Shown here one piece after another: positions 1 through 9,481 of a DNA stretch of 64,000 bases. The stretch's first letter is position 1. The number at the start of each line of letters is the position of its first letter. The stretch comes from Agroathelia rolfsii (lineage: Eukaryota > Basidiomycota > Agaricomycetes > Amylocorticiales > Amylocorticiaceae). Location: NCBI GenBank assembly GCA_018343915.1, contig JABRWF010000006.1:62001-126000 (forward strand), written 5' to 3'. The notes under the pieces are model-generated. The model was not told the DNA's origin. It ran no database searches and saw only the letters and a list, made by a program, of their open reading frames with translations. Both the position numbers and the translations under genes were made by a program.

Positions 1-530
1 TCGCCAAAGCTTTTTAAACCTGTCACTATTGGTGGCTGCTAAGTGAGCGCATGCATAGTACATGGGTAATGATGCGCTGGCGCGCTTACGACAGCCAAAC
101 AGCAGTCGACCTCATCATCAATTACTAGTACTACAAACCGCTAACTACCCCAGTACACCCATTACCTCGGCCAGCTGGCGGCTCCAACAACCGTCCCTGA
201 ATCTATACCGATCTCTAAATTGCGTCATGAATTCCCCCGATTCTGGCTGGCGCTTAGGTGGCGGCATTTGGACTCAAGGAGAAGTTCCTGGCCATTTCCG
301 ATTCTGTTCTGTCACTTGCTCATGCCGCTCTTGGCCTTACGCTGATCGGCGTCCGTTATCATTCACAATCAAAGTTGATCTGTATCTGTAAGCACGGGCA
401 CATGAAGCCATAGCATTCAAACCCTCCGATAAATCGCGTCTTTCTAATGGAGCTTCGACACGCCGCATGAAGACTCGGGCTATAAGAATATAATCCGGTC
501 TACACTGCCCGCCATGATCTACATCTCCTC
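1..530 (+). pseudogene. Composite relic 1: OYE 5' fragment joined to P450-like 3' fragment
   Basis: Bases 3-235 align by eye with the first exon of the intact OYE gene at 10266. They share the start-proximal PKLF segment, the ATAGTACATG stretch, the GCGCTGGCG-TGCTTACGAC stretch and the GCTGGCGGCT stretch. The frame is destroyed by stops and indels, including a TAA soon after the KLF-like codons and a deletion in the TEATFIS region. Bases from about 255 to 530 instead resemble the 3' parts of the relics at 4530-4862 and 5700-6000. The shared tail is the sequence near TTTCTAATG and the GGTCTACACTGCCCG block. In relic 3 that part reads like a P450 heme loop. This is a non-functional relic. The OYE assignment is firm and the P450 assignment is tentative. 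The left edge is cut by the window. Confidence 0.7.
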
Positions 531-732
531 TCCAGAGGCCGCTCAGGAGTTTTTTGTTTTCAATTTTTCGGGTTAGCCGGAGTTATTTATCCCCCAAGAG
601 TGAGCGCTACGTGTAAGTGGGCCGCGCCGGTACGAATCGATGTTACATGTATTGCCGTTTTTGAAATAGATGGCGCGACGTGTCAACGAAAAAAAAATGG
701 CAACCTAGCCCCCGTTACACCTTGAGTCCTGC

Positions 733-1296
733 GCGATGCACAACTCACTCGATACTGGGTATATCTTCAAAAAAATTATACGCGTTTCTTTTTATTTGAA
801 GGGGCTGGTGCCCCATGTAATTTTTGTCCGGTAATTCGAAGTTTGAGGCCTCAGTCTTTATTAGGGAATTGACTTGAAGTTACCAACCCCCCCCCATCTG
901 TGCACGAGCCCTTGCTTGCTCATTTCTGAGGATAATTACGTGAAACTAAGTAGAACTCTTTAACGACCTAATAGCTAGAGCTCCATACAACTTTTCATAT
1001 AAATGCATGGTGGAGAATACTGTTTGTTTGGTTAAATTCTAGCCAAGTATATAGCAATGGTTACACATAAGAAGACATATATCACTCTGGGGTTTCAAAA
1101 GAAAAGGGTGGTTTTTACCAATCTTCTGACACACTTGAATCCCTCTACTTTGGATAAAGGATTTAGTAAAAAGTTCTGGTCATGTGACCTGCTTCCACAG
1201 GATAAAAATTTTATTGGGGCAACTAGCCCCTTCAAATTCAAAGAAACAATTTTTTTTTTTGAAGATACACCCAGCATCGAGTGAGTTATGCATCGC
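733..1296. mobile_element. MITE-like element with ~95-bp imperfect terminal inverted repeats
   Basis: The left end (733 to about 830) and the reverse complement of the right end (about 1200 to 1296) match closely. Both start GCGATGCA-AACTCACTCGAT, continue with CTGGGT-TATCTTCAAAAA, then share TTTGAAGGGGCT and a GCCCC-AATTTTT segment. No transposase reading frame lies between them, so it is non-autonomous. It sits in the promoter side of the first Kre9-like gene, where the two sister copies (upstream of 4087 and 6547) have much shorter spacers. I could not settle a target-site duplication, so the superfamily is open. Confidence 0.6.
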
Positions 1297-1504
1297 TCAC
1301 GATGGGGATTATGTTGCCAAGTTTTCTTCCGCGCGTCATCTATTTCGGAAACGGCAATAACCAGCACAATGATCAATGATCCGAGCCCAAGGCGATCCAA
1401 GGGTCTAAGGAACTTGAATATGCTCGATTACCTTGGCGCGGTATGCCAGCACCCGTGAGGTCTCTCCTGGCCGTGGCTCCTATGCCAATGCTTATGCTGG
1501 TCTC

Positions 1505-1512
1505 TATATAAG
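1505..1512 (+). promoter_or_regulatory. TATA box of Kre9-like gene 1
   Basis: TATATAAG lies 136 bp before the start codon. The same octamer stands 135 and 128 bp upstream of the start codons of the two paralogs (4215-4222 on minus, 6419-6426 on plus). In all three it follows a conserved TGGCCGTG block, so it is probably the core promoter. Confidence 0.65.
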
Positions 1513-1640
1513 CCATCTAGCCTACTGTGGCTGCTGCTCTCCATCGAGGACTTGGTTTCTCTCTTCGATTTCTATTCATTCCTTTTTCATTGACAAACGA
1601 CCTCTGACGAGCTCACGCCACTAGCTATCTTATCATAATC

Positions 1641-2240
1641 ATGAACACCGTCTCTAAATCATGCCTCCTCACCCTCTTCGCTCTTGTTGGCCTCTTCTTC
1701 TCGACTGTTCTCTCTGCCCCCGTTACAGGCTTGAAGAGAGATATATTCACGCCGCCTGTGCTTTACCCCCATGCCGGCACCCATTGGTACACCGGTCAGA
1801 CCCACAACGTCACCTGGCAAGTATCTACCCCAAATTTCCAACGGGTATGTACTTTTTGGTCTAAGTATCATCACAGGGACACCTCAAACCATCCTGCGAA
1901 AATCACCGACAGATACGGGGGTCTCATAACCCTCCGCTACGACAACTTCAGTACTCCTTGTATGTCCTCCCTCTTGATGGTCACTGGCATATGATTTGAT
2001 TGGGCACATACTCATGGTCAATTGATTGTTCCCCAGTGATTCTCGCTCAAGGATTCGACCTCTTGCTCGGACGCATCGAGGTCCAGGTTCCCTGGGTTCT
2101 CCCTGGTGACGAGTACCAACTTGTTTGTAAGTGCCAAAGTCCTTCTTATTCCTACGCTTGATCCCCTTTGGCTTACTCACCCATGTAATCTAGTATTTGG
2201 AGACTCCGGCAACTTCAGCCCTTACTTCTCCATTAACTAA
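1641..2240 (+). CDS. Small secreted Kre9/KNH-like protein, paralog 1
   Basis: The start at 1641 gives a clear signal peptide (hydrophobic core LLTLFALVGLFF, cleavage near LSA). A short propeptide ends in a dibasic KR site that could be cut by a Kex2-type protease. The mature part (VLYPHAGTHWYTGQT, then a LITLRYDNFSTP segment and an ending QLVLFGDSGNFSPYFSIN) fits the Kre9/KNH-type domain of Ser/Thr-rich secreted or GPI-linked fungal wall proteins. No GPI tail is visible, so it is likely a secreted protein of about 130 residues. There are four exons. The first intron starts with GCAAGT at 1817, where both paralogs have GTAAGT, and the reading frame works only if this GC donor is used (exon 2 resumes at 1877). 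A role in wall glucan assembly or host contact is inference. Confidence 0.75.
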
Positions 2241-3517
2241 ATGTACTTCCTTTTGCGTGGGCGATAGAGAAGCATGCTTTAAGAGCATCATTATTTTCAT
2301 TATTTTCTGATTTGCACGAACGGACTAGTTTTATCTGTATCCTATCCAAGTGAATTCGGCATGTGATTATTTCTCAAATCTTGCTCCGATGTTCCTTGCT
2401 ATTCTCTTTTCTGTTTTGCCTTGTTGCTGTGGATATTTTCTCAGACACTTGCTTTGGAACTCAAACCATTGCTATGGACATTTTGGTGGGAAATTGCACC
2501 CCAAAAAGACTTGTAACATTTGGTGTAGACATATGGTACTTTTGTACTTATTCTTAAGCCATAAAATCCAATCATGATCACATTTTGTCCATTGGTGTCT
2601 GAAACGGGGCTTTATTACAGGATATTGCCGGGCTGGCTTCGCTGTCCGATCTTCATCCTTTGCATTGCAGTTACTGGCCATTTATCTTGTCATTCTCTCT
2701 CATTTCTACAAATGCTGGTGCCCATGGTCTGGGACCCCATCTCACCTCGGTCATTATCTTTCTAATTCATGAAGAATAGTTACGATGATATGCCAGTGAG
2801 CAATCCAAGCGGGGTCGTTTCTATTCAGTGCCGATAATAAGAACAGCACTCTTGACAAGATAGAAATCTTCAAGTTGTACTTTAAACTTGGGGCTTAAGA
2901 TGGTGGCGTGTTAAGGCAACTAAAGCGGTAGCATGTATGCATTGCTCTTGCCATGCTAATACATGCCACTGTAGGAGTAGGAGCTACTGGATGGGGGTAG
3001 CGACAGATCAAGATACCCTCTTAGTACTTCCAAATCGTGCATTTATGTATAATCGGGTCTAACAAAAAAGCTAACTCTTGTCATTACCGGTCTTCTCACC
3101 TTTAGCACGCCAGAGTACCGAACAACGAAGCCAGGTCGGTAATATCCTACATTAAAGCCCCGTTGCAGACACCAATGAAAAAAATGTGATCATGATTGGA
3201 TTTTATGACTTAAGAATGAGTACAAAAGTAGCAGAATTATGGGTACATCAACTTTTCGGGTGTAATGTCCCACCAAAATGTCCATAGCAATGGTTGGAAC
3301 TCCAAAGCAAGTGTCCGAGAAAATATCCACAGCAAAAAGGCAAAACAGAAAAGAGAACAACAAGGAACATCGGAGCAAGACTCAAGAAAGAATCCCACAC
3401 CGAATTCACTTGGATAGGGTACAGATGAAACTAGTCCGTTTGTGCAAATCAGAAGGTCGCGAGAGTAAGCATGCTCTTATAGCACGTATCTCCATTTTCC
3501 GCGTGGGAGAAGTGCGT
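2241..3517. repeat. 3' flanks of an inverted duplication, with spacer
   Basis: 2241 to about 2660 is the inverted copy of about 3115 to 3517. Both contain the 3' flanking sequence of the Kre9-like genes with the shared stretches CCAAGTGAATTCGGC, GCTCCGATGTTCCTTG and GACACTTGCTTTGGA. Apparent reading frames here (for example MLRCSLLFSFLFCL on minus) are shadows of this repeated flank. The spacer 2665-2815 resembles 5545-5705 in direct orientation (the region before relic 3, with the GATAT-CCAGTGAGC motif). From 2820 to 3110 I see nothing recognisable. Confidence 0.6.
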
Positions 3518-4087
3518 TTAGTTAATGGAGAAGTAAGGACTGAAGTTGCCAGAATCGCCAAACACTAGATTACATCGGTAAGTGAACCAACTGAGACCAG
3601 GCATAGGAACAAATGGTACTTACAGACAAGCTGGTAGGTGTCGCCAGAGAGGACCCAAGGGACGGTGACCTCGACACTTCCAGACAAGAGATCGAAGTTT
3701 TGAGCGAGGATCACTGTGAGGTGATCAGTTGATCATGAGTGTGTCCAACCAAGTTACCGAGAGAGAAGACATACCAGGAGTGCTGAAGTTATCGAAGCGG
3801 AGGGTGATGAGGCCATGATATCTGTCGGTGACTGTCGGGGGAGCGTTGGAGGTATCCCTGTGTAGGTAGTGAGCATAGAGGATACATATACAACCGAGTG
3901 CAGATACTTACCAGGTGACTTTCTGGGTCTGGCCGGTGTACCAATGGGTGCCGGCATGGGGATAGAGCACCGGCGGCGTAAATATATCCCTCTTCACGTC
4001 TGCAACGGGAGCAGAAAGGGCAACCGAGAAGAAGAGGCCAACAAGAGCGAAGAGGGTGAGGAGGAAAGACTTGGGGGCGGCGTTCAT
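3518..4087 (-). CDS. Small secreted Kre9/KNH-like protein, paralog 2
   Basis: The start codon at 4087 opens a signal peptide (FLLTLFALVGLFF, cleavage near ALSA), then a KR site and the VLYPHAGTHWYTGQT motif shared with paralog 1. There are four exons with ordinary GTAAGT/GTATGT donors. The product is about 131 residues and ends FGDSGNFSPYFSIN. The flanks and first exon are closest to paralog 1 (its inverted partner). Exon 3 and the start of intron 3 (3578-3701) instead look identical to paralog 3, which points to gene conversion. It is a small secreted wall-type protein with no visible GPI signal. The family call rests on recognition of the motif pattern, not on a search. Confidence 0.75.
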
Positions 4088-4214
4088 GATGATAAGATGG
4101 CTAGTGGCGTGAGCTCGTCAAAGGTCGTTTGTCAATTAAAAGGGTAATGAAGAGAAATCGAAGAGAGAAAAGCAAGTCCTCGATGAGGAGCAAGAGTAGC
4201 ATCAGGCTAGCTGG

Positions 4215-4222
4215 CTTATATA
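4215..4222 (-). promoter_or_regulatory. TATA box of Kre9-like gene 2
   Basis: TATATAAG on the minus strand, 135 bp before the start codon at 4087. It lies downstream of the TGGCCGTG block conserved in all three paralogs. Confidence 0.6.
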
Positions 4223-4529
4223 GGCACTGGTATGTAGACACCGGCGTAGAAGTCACGGCCAGAAGAGGCCATCACTGCTATCGCAGACGCTGGAAAACGG
4301 CGCCAAGGGTAATCGAGTATATTCTTTGGACATCACCGGGTCGGTCTTGATTCTCCTGGGGCTCTGAGTCGGATCATTACGCAAATCATGCATCGATATA
4401 CTGGTTCCGCCGGCCCTTGCCGTGGCCAACTAGTCAGTGGCTAAACAATTCTGGCTCATCCAAAAGATTAAAATCAAAGCAGAGCCTTATGGGCGGCCTC
4501 TGAAGTGGGGAAAGGATCTATCATAAGGT

Positions 4530-4862
4530 CATGACGGGCAATGTAGACCGAGTTAAATTCTTACGCTCCTCATGCCACATGCAGAGGCTTCATTAGAAAA
4601 TGCGGACCGTCGGAAATGATGGAGTTAAATGTCACGACTTGCTGGGCTGGTGCTTGCAAACCAAGTTTGGGTGTGAATTGAATCGAAGACAACGAATATT
4701 GATCAGCGTCAGATTAAGCGCGATAGAAGCGAGCGTCATAACAGGCCAGAAACCTCATCGATCCACAAGTCAACACCCAAGCACCACTGGCAGTCAGAAT
4801 CGCGGTCTTGTAAATCCGCCAACAATGGCAATAGGCTGAAAAAGCTTTGGCGAGAAGTACAT
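4530..4862 (-). pseudogene. Composite relic 2: OYE start joined to P450-like tail
   Basis: On the minus strand an ATG at 4862 is followed by codons for SPKLFQPIA, matching the N-terminus of the OYE gene at 10266. Then the sequence jumps to ATTGTTGGCGGATTT, which is also found directly after the OYE start in relic 3. Further on it shares the ATATTCGTTGTCTTC block and a tail reading ISDGPHFLMKPLHV, which could be a P450 C-terminus. The junction is the same as in relic 3, so the fusion predates duplication. No intact frame remains. It stands 443 bp upstream of Kre9-like gene 2, in the same orientation. Confidence 0.6.
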
Positions 4863-5699
4863 GAGAGAGGGCTATCGGAGATCCGGGGAGTTTCATTGAG
4901 GGAATGATAAGAGTATGTTGATCTTGTCCCACCCCCTCATCCACAAGGATAGAAAAACAGGTGGGGATGGAGAAGCTAGATAATTGGCTGACCAGCTATA
5001 TCAGTCATAATAATGCAAGCCTAAATAAACACTAGAAAATAGCTCGCGAGGAAACATAGCCTGAGTTTAGTAATACAAACTTGAAAATGCCTTGAAGTTG
5101 AAGGAAGCTTGAGCTGCTGGCTTCGAGTCAAGGAGCCATCCAGTGAGGTTTTCGGTGAATAGGTTTGATTAATATGTGTTAAACCATATTAGTAGAGAGA
5201 AAGAGGTCTTCAAATCTGTAGGAATGGGAAGCAGCAATGTTATCACTGGCAGCGAATGAACCCATTTATCATCCGTGGTCATGCACCCAGTGAGAAACCC
5301 TCCAGACCTTATTTGGCCTCAATATGCCTTTTATGATGTAAGCAGGTCAGTACTCGATTCGATAAAATGCTGGACTTTTGATGAGATGCCGGGCACTTCA
5401 GTATGAATAGTGCTTGATCTGATCTATGTAAGTTCATCGTGGGTGAAGATAGATATTGTATGACGCGGCTGTTTACCTCTTACTCTCTGGTCATCTTAAA
5501 GTATTTGCTAGTCCCATTTTCTTGCTATTGTTACCCTTCGTTTCCAAGTTACTGGCTATTTACACTTTTCTGTCTTGTTCTCTTTCATTTTCACGTATGT
5601 TGATGCCAATGGTATAGGATTGCATCTCACCTTCGAGTTGATTGTTTCATTATCTTCAAGTTTCCAGCTCATGATGGAAAATGACGATATACCAGTGAG
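4863..5699. other. Intergenic stretch, mostly unrecognised
   Basis: AT-rich sequence with no supported gene. The part from about 5545 to 5699 is repeated, in diverged form, at 2665-2815. It may be the old promoter side of the OYE relic, since it leads into the CCAAAGCTTTTCCAGC start-proximal sequence. Confidence 0.5.
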
Positions 5700-6000
5700 C
5701 GCTCTTTTCCTGCCAAAGCTTTTCCAGCATTGTTGGCGGATTTGCACAATTCTGGTTGGTTCTTAGATGTTGATCTTGGGTCCAAGGAGAAGTTTACAGC
5801 CTTTTCTGGCGCTCGCTTATGTCTCCCTTAGCCTGACACGGATCAACATTCGTTGTCTTCAATTCACAGCCGAACTGGTCTTCCAGCAGGTGATGTCATT
5901 CACATTCAAAATATCCGATAGTCCGCACCTTTCTAATGAAACCTGTACACGGTGTGAGGAATGTAAGGGTTTAATTCGGTCTACACTGCCCGTTATAACT
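5700..6000 (+). pseudogene. Composite relic 3: OYE start joined to P450-like heme loop
   Basis: CCAAAGCTTTTCCAGC at about 5713 matches the codons for PKLFQP of the OYE genes and is followed by the same ATTGTTGGCGGATTT junction as relic 2. In one frame, bases near 5775-5830 read KEKFTAFSGARLCL, close to the P450 heme-ligand loop pattern FSxGxRxCxG but lacking a glycine and soon hitting a stop. Later bases read VMSFTFKISDSPHL. The P450 identity is tentative. The shared fusion structure with relics 1 and 2 is visible directly. Confidence 0.55.
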
Positions 6001-6546
6001 TTATTACAGACCGCTCTGTCTGCGGTATCCCTTCCCCACTTCAGAATAGGCCGCCCAGCTTTGGTTTTTATTTTATTTTATTTTATTTTGGATGAGCAAG
6101 AATCATCCATAGTGAGCCACGACAAGAATCGGTAGGCGCCTGGCGATCATGGCACTTTCAAACCTCGACCTGAGATTGAATCGGATGGTAGTTGCCGGAA
6201 AGCGGAGGTTGAAGGCAACGGCGGAGTTCGAAACGGCTGGATCCGAGTTAATGATTTGCGTAACGATCCGAGCGCCTGATTCGATCATGTCCAAAAAAAG
6301 AATGCATGTATAACTTGATTACTAGTACACTTGACACACATTCGCCAACGTCCATAATGGCAACGGAGGTGGCCTCTTCTGGCCGTGGCTCTTATGCCGG
6401 TACGTATATGCCAGTGCCTATATAAGCCAGCCAGTCTGTTACTGCTCTTCCTCCCCATCAAGGACTTGCTTTTCTCTCTTCGATTCTTAATCCTTTTTAC
6501 AAACAATCTCTGACGCCCTCGCGCCACTAGTTAAATAACAACAATC
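6001..6546. other. Spacer and promoter of Kre9-like gene 3
   Basis: Includes an (ATTTT)n-type simple repeat at about 6065-6090 and sequence homologous to the other two Kre9-like promoters from about 6365. The TATATAAG box is at 6419-6426, 128 bp before the ATG. No gene is seen. Confidence 0.6.
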
Positions 6547-7104
6547 ATGATCACCGCTCCCAAGACTCTTCTCGCCCTTGCTGGCTTCTTCTTCTCGGCT
6601 GCACTCTCTACCCCCGTCGCAGATGAAAAAAGAGATATATTCACACCCCGTGTGCTCTATCCCCATACGGGCGTCCACTGGTACACCAACCAGACCCAGA
6701 ATGTCATCTGGTAAGTATCTGCACTCGATTTTATATGTATTCTCTGTGCTCACTACCTACACAGGGACACCTCCAACGCTCCCCCGACAGTCACCGACAG
6801 ATATCATGGCCTCATTACCCTCCGCTACGCTAACATCAGCACTCCTTGTATGTCTTCTCTCGACGACTTAATTGGACAAACATTCATGATAAACTGATCA
6901 CCTCACAGTGATCCTCGCCGAAAACTTCGATCTCTTGTCTGGAAGTGTCGAGGTCACCGTCCCTTGGGTCCTCTCTGGCGACACCTACCAGCTTGTCTGT
7001 AAGTACCATTTGTTCCTATGCCTGGTCTCAGTTGGTTCACTTACGCATATAACCTAGTGTTTGGCGATTCTGACAACACCAGCCCTGTCTTCGCCATCAA
7101 CTAA
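6547..7104 (+). CDS. Small secreted Kre9/KNH-like protein, paralog 3
   Basis: Starts at 6547 with a signal peptide (TLLALAGFFFSAAL), followed by a KR site and VLYPHTGVHWYTNQT. There are four exons with normal GT donors, and a product of 127 residues ending FGDSDNTSPVFAIN. Two Asn-x-Ser/Thr sequons (NQT, NIS) suggest N-glycosylation. Compared with paralogs 1 and 2 the N-terminus is four residues shorter and the C-terminus differs most. Exon 3 and the first part of intron 3 (6921-7044) are identical by eye to paralog 2. It is likely secreted and wall-associated or a small effector-like protein; the role is inferred from the family only. Confidence 0.75.
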
Positions 7105-7436
7105 ACACACCTCCTCTGTGTGGAAAACGGAGAAGAATCCTACAAGAACCTGACTATTTTCACGACTTTTTAACTTACGCGAATGGACTAGTTTCACTTA
7201 TATTCTATCCAAGTGAATTCGGCGTAGGGTCCTTGTACCGCTGTTCTCTTGTTTTATCTTTTTTGCTGTGGGAATTTTCTCTGACAACTTTCATTTCACT
7301 CATGAAAACATTATAAAAAAAAAACGATATCTACACCAGTACTTCTGCTATTATTTCACTCATCCTTCAATAAAAATACACTTGTGATCAGACCTCATCC
7401 GTACATATCCCTTGAATTTGGAAAACATTGACATGA
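7105..7436. other. Intergenic, convergent 3' ends
   Basis: 3' flank of Kre9-like gene 3, including the repeated CCAAGTGAATTCGGC motif near 7210, and the downstream side of TBCE. Nothing else is recognised. Confidence 0.5.
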
Positions 7437-9481
7437 TCAATAATCAGCGTGAGTTAGCCATATTCTTGAGCCAGGCTCTATTCCAAACCATCCTACGTCT
7501 TTACTATCCTCAGTGCTGCTCTTGCCTGGAAGTTCCATCACGCCATCTGGCATTTCTAACCAAAGCTTTACGCTCCTACTTGGTTTTACAGCTTCCCCTT
7601 GTTGCGCACTCAAAGCGCTGGCAAGTGACCGTGCCGCTTTCAAACGCAGCGTCTTTAGGGGCATGCTAGGAAGGATTTTGAGCGTTGTCTCCACTGACCC
7701 ATCAGATGCATCTACAGCCTTGGCTATATTAGGCGGAGACGCTCTTGAGTAGACGACCTTGATATCTGAAGCGATAAAGTTGAGGATCCATGCTATGATC
7801 GATGAAATACAGGAAACTCACTGATCAACCGACTACCCATGTTATCCTTAGCATGAATGTTCGGGGTCTGATGCCTCTGCGTCTCAATTGTGCCAAGGTG
7901 TTCTGAAATTTGATTGCGCCTTTCAGTATGAAGGCACATATGATAGAAATAATTAATACCTACCCAGGGAGAGTTGTTTCCACCGTCTCTCCTCTTCTGC
8001 CTTGCCCACATTGCCCCCCTCGGCGCTATCTTCAGTACTGCTCTGGACATTTTCGCGCTGTTTTTTGATCCAGCTAATCCACCACCGCTCAGCATCAGTG
8101 CGTTCTCGAGCCATCACCTCGCCGCCATCGAGAGACTTGAGGTGAGGTAGGCGTGCTATCATCTGAGGTCGAACGTTCCCGTCATCTGTTAATCTCCTTT
8201 TGAGTAAAAGTTGTTTGGGGGCACATCGACAACATCGATGATGAGGATAAAGTTACCTGCCAACGGCGTATCCGCTAGATAGAGTGATTCGAGAGCGGGC
8301 AAACGTAGGCTCAGGTAAGCTGCTAATGCTCGATGCGTCATCGTTGGTGACAGGGCAGTGCCAGCCAGCGAAAGGTGCTTGATCTGAAGTGGTTCACGAG
8401 TAGGTGAAGATGACAGTGTAGTGACCGGGTTGTCGGCCAATACGACCCGTATGAGCGACGGAAGATGAAATGTAGAGAGCGAAGTTAGTACATCGTCGAG
8501 ATTTGTAAAGGCGTTGGAGGCGAGGTTGATGGTTTCCAAATTCGTGCCACCGCCGTAGGACATCATATTACTCTCTTCATCATTGCATCGTAGGGAGGAC
8601 CAACCATTGGCGCCGACTTCCAAGAGCTTCAGTTGTGGTGTTGAAGTCAAGATCGTTTTACGAACCAGGGACAGGGAGAAGTGGGGGGCAGGTAGTGCAG
8701 ACACAAGCGTGAGGGTAGTCAGGTTACCCAGACCTAGATCGGCCCCAGTTGACGTAGGCAGACATAGACGAGTGTAGCTATATCATGTGAGGGGGGGACA
8801 GAGATGTATTTTGATCAGCATGCGGTGCCGCCGAGAGAAAGAAGGCAACTGCACTTGAGGACTAAACGTTGCAATCGGGGAAGTTCTCGAGTAATCTTGG
8901 ACAGCTCATCCCAGGAGGCCAGGAGAGATTCGGAGAGATCCAAACCCTCGATGTCTAACGCATCAGATCAGGAGAAAGGAAACCAGAGCATACCGTCAGC
9001 AACACATGAGAAACAATGATGAGAATGCGCCAGGAGGAGACGGACTAGGGCAAGTCTGCGCGATGGCACCGTCGATGTCTTCTGCCTTGCTAATATCGGT
9101 CAGGCTGACCTCTTTTAATTTGGCCAGGTCTGAAAACTTCCTCCTGATCTTGTCCAGGCCTGTTGCATCGACCTCGATGAGGCCGCCAGAGCCACCAAGG
9201 AGGACAGACTCGGTACCCCCGACAAGGCCATCGATATACTTGGCCTTGAGCGCTGCCAGAAAATTGTTGCCCAGTTCAAGCTCTGGCGCATTGGGGCGTA
9301 TGAACGAGCCGCTCGTAGGGTGCGATGCGGAGAAATAGCGGTTGCCCTTGAGCGAGCCATCGTGTTTGCCCCGCGTACTGTCGTCCCAGTCGATGCCGAG
9401 CCAGGTGCCGGTCGTGCCTTCAATGGGGCCTTGATACAGGATGGTTCCAGTATGTCCTCGCTGTCGGATACGTTGGGGCAT
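7437..9481 (-). CDS. TBCE: Tubulin-specific chaperone E (CAP-Gly / LRR / ubiquitin-like)
   Basis: The N-terminal ~75 residues are a CAP-Gly domain: GTWLGIDWDD, then GKHDGSLKGNRYF and a SGSFIRPN end, the usual GKNDG-type groove written GKHDG here. The middle is leucine-rich (for example LETINLASNAFTNLDDVL, IKHLSLAGTALS, LESLYLADTPL). The last ~85 residues form a ubiquitin-like domain ending GSRIWLTHADY. This order is that of TBCE (yeast Pac2), which binds alpha-tubulin during folding of the tubulin heterodimer in the cytosol. Several short introns interrupt it. The start at 9481 (MPQRIRQRGHTGTI) places CAP-Gly at the very N-terminus as in the family. Expected length is about 530 residues. It is transcribed away from the OYE gene at 10266. 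Confidence 0.88.

Larger units (their letters stand above)
531..1640. other. Intergenic spacer upstream of Kre9-like gene 1
   Basis: About 1.1 kb without a convincing gene. It holds the terminal-inverted-repeat element (733-1296). After that comes sequence shared with the other two Kre9-like promoters from roughly 1410 onward (GCTCGATTACCTTGGCGC, then the GGCCGTGGCTCC block and a TATA box). Open frames overlapping 1057-1400 lie inside the mobile element and are probably not genes. Confidence 0.6.
1410..4350. repeat. Large inverted duplication carrying Kre9-like genes 1 and 2
   Basis: The left arm (about 1410-2660) and right arm (about 3115-4350) are inverted copies. Matching blocks include the promoter (GCTCGATTACC-TTGGCGC, GGCCGTG), the 5' leader (CGACGAGCTCACGCCACTAG-like), the coding exons and the 3' flank (ACGGGGCTTTA). 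The match continues outward past the mobile element to the two OYE relics at 1-530 (plus) and 4530-4862 (minus). The ancestral duplication is therefore close to 2 kb per arm, with a spacer of about 450 bp. Confidence 0.7.

Noticed and set aside
1057..1400. 75- and 101-codon frames inside the TIR element
   Set aside because: They overlap on opposite strands, show no transposase motif and include the terminal repeat itself.
3190..3378. Minus frame MLRCSLLFSFLFCLF, duplicated near 2363 on plus
   Set aside because: Looks like a signal peptide but sits in the duplicated 3' flank of the Kre9-like genes. Similarity comes from the repeat, not from coding constraint.
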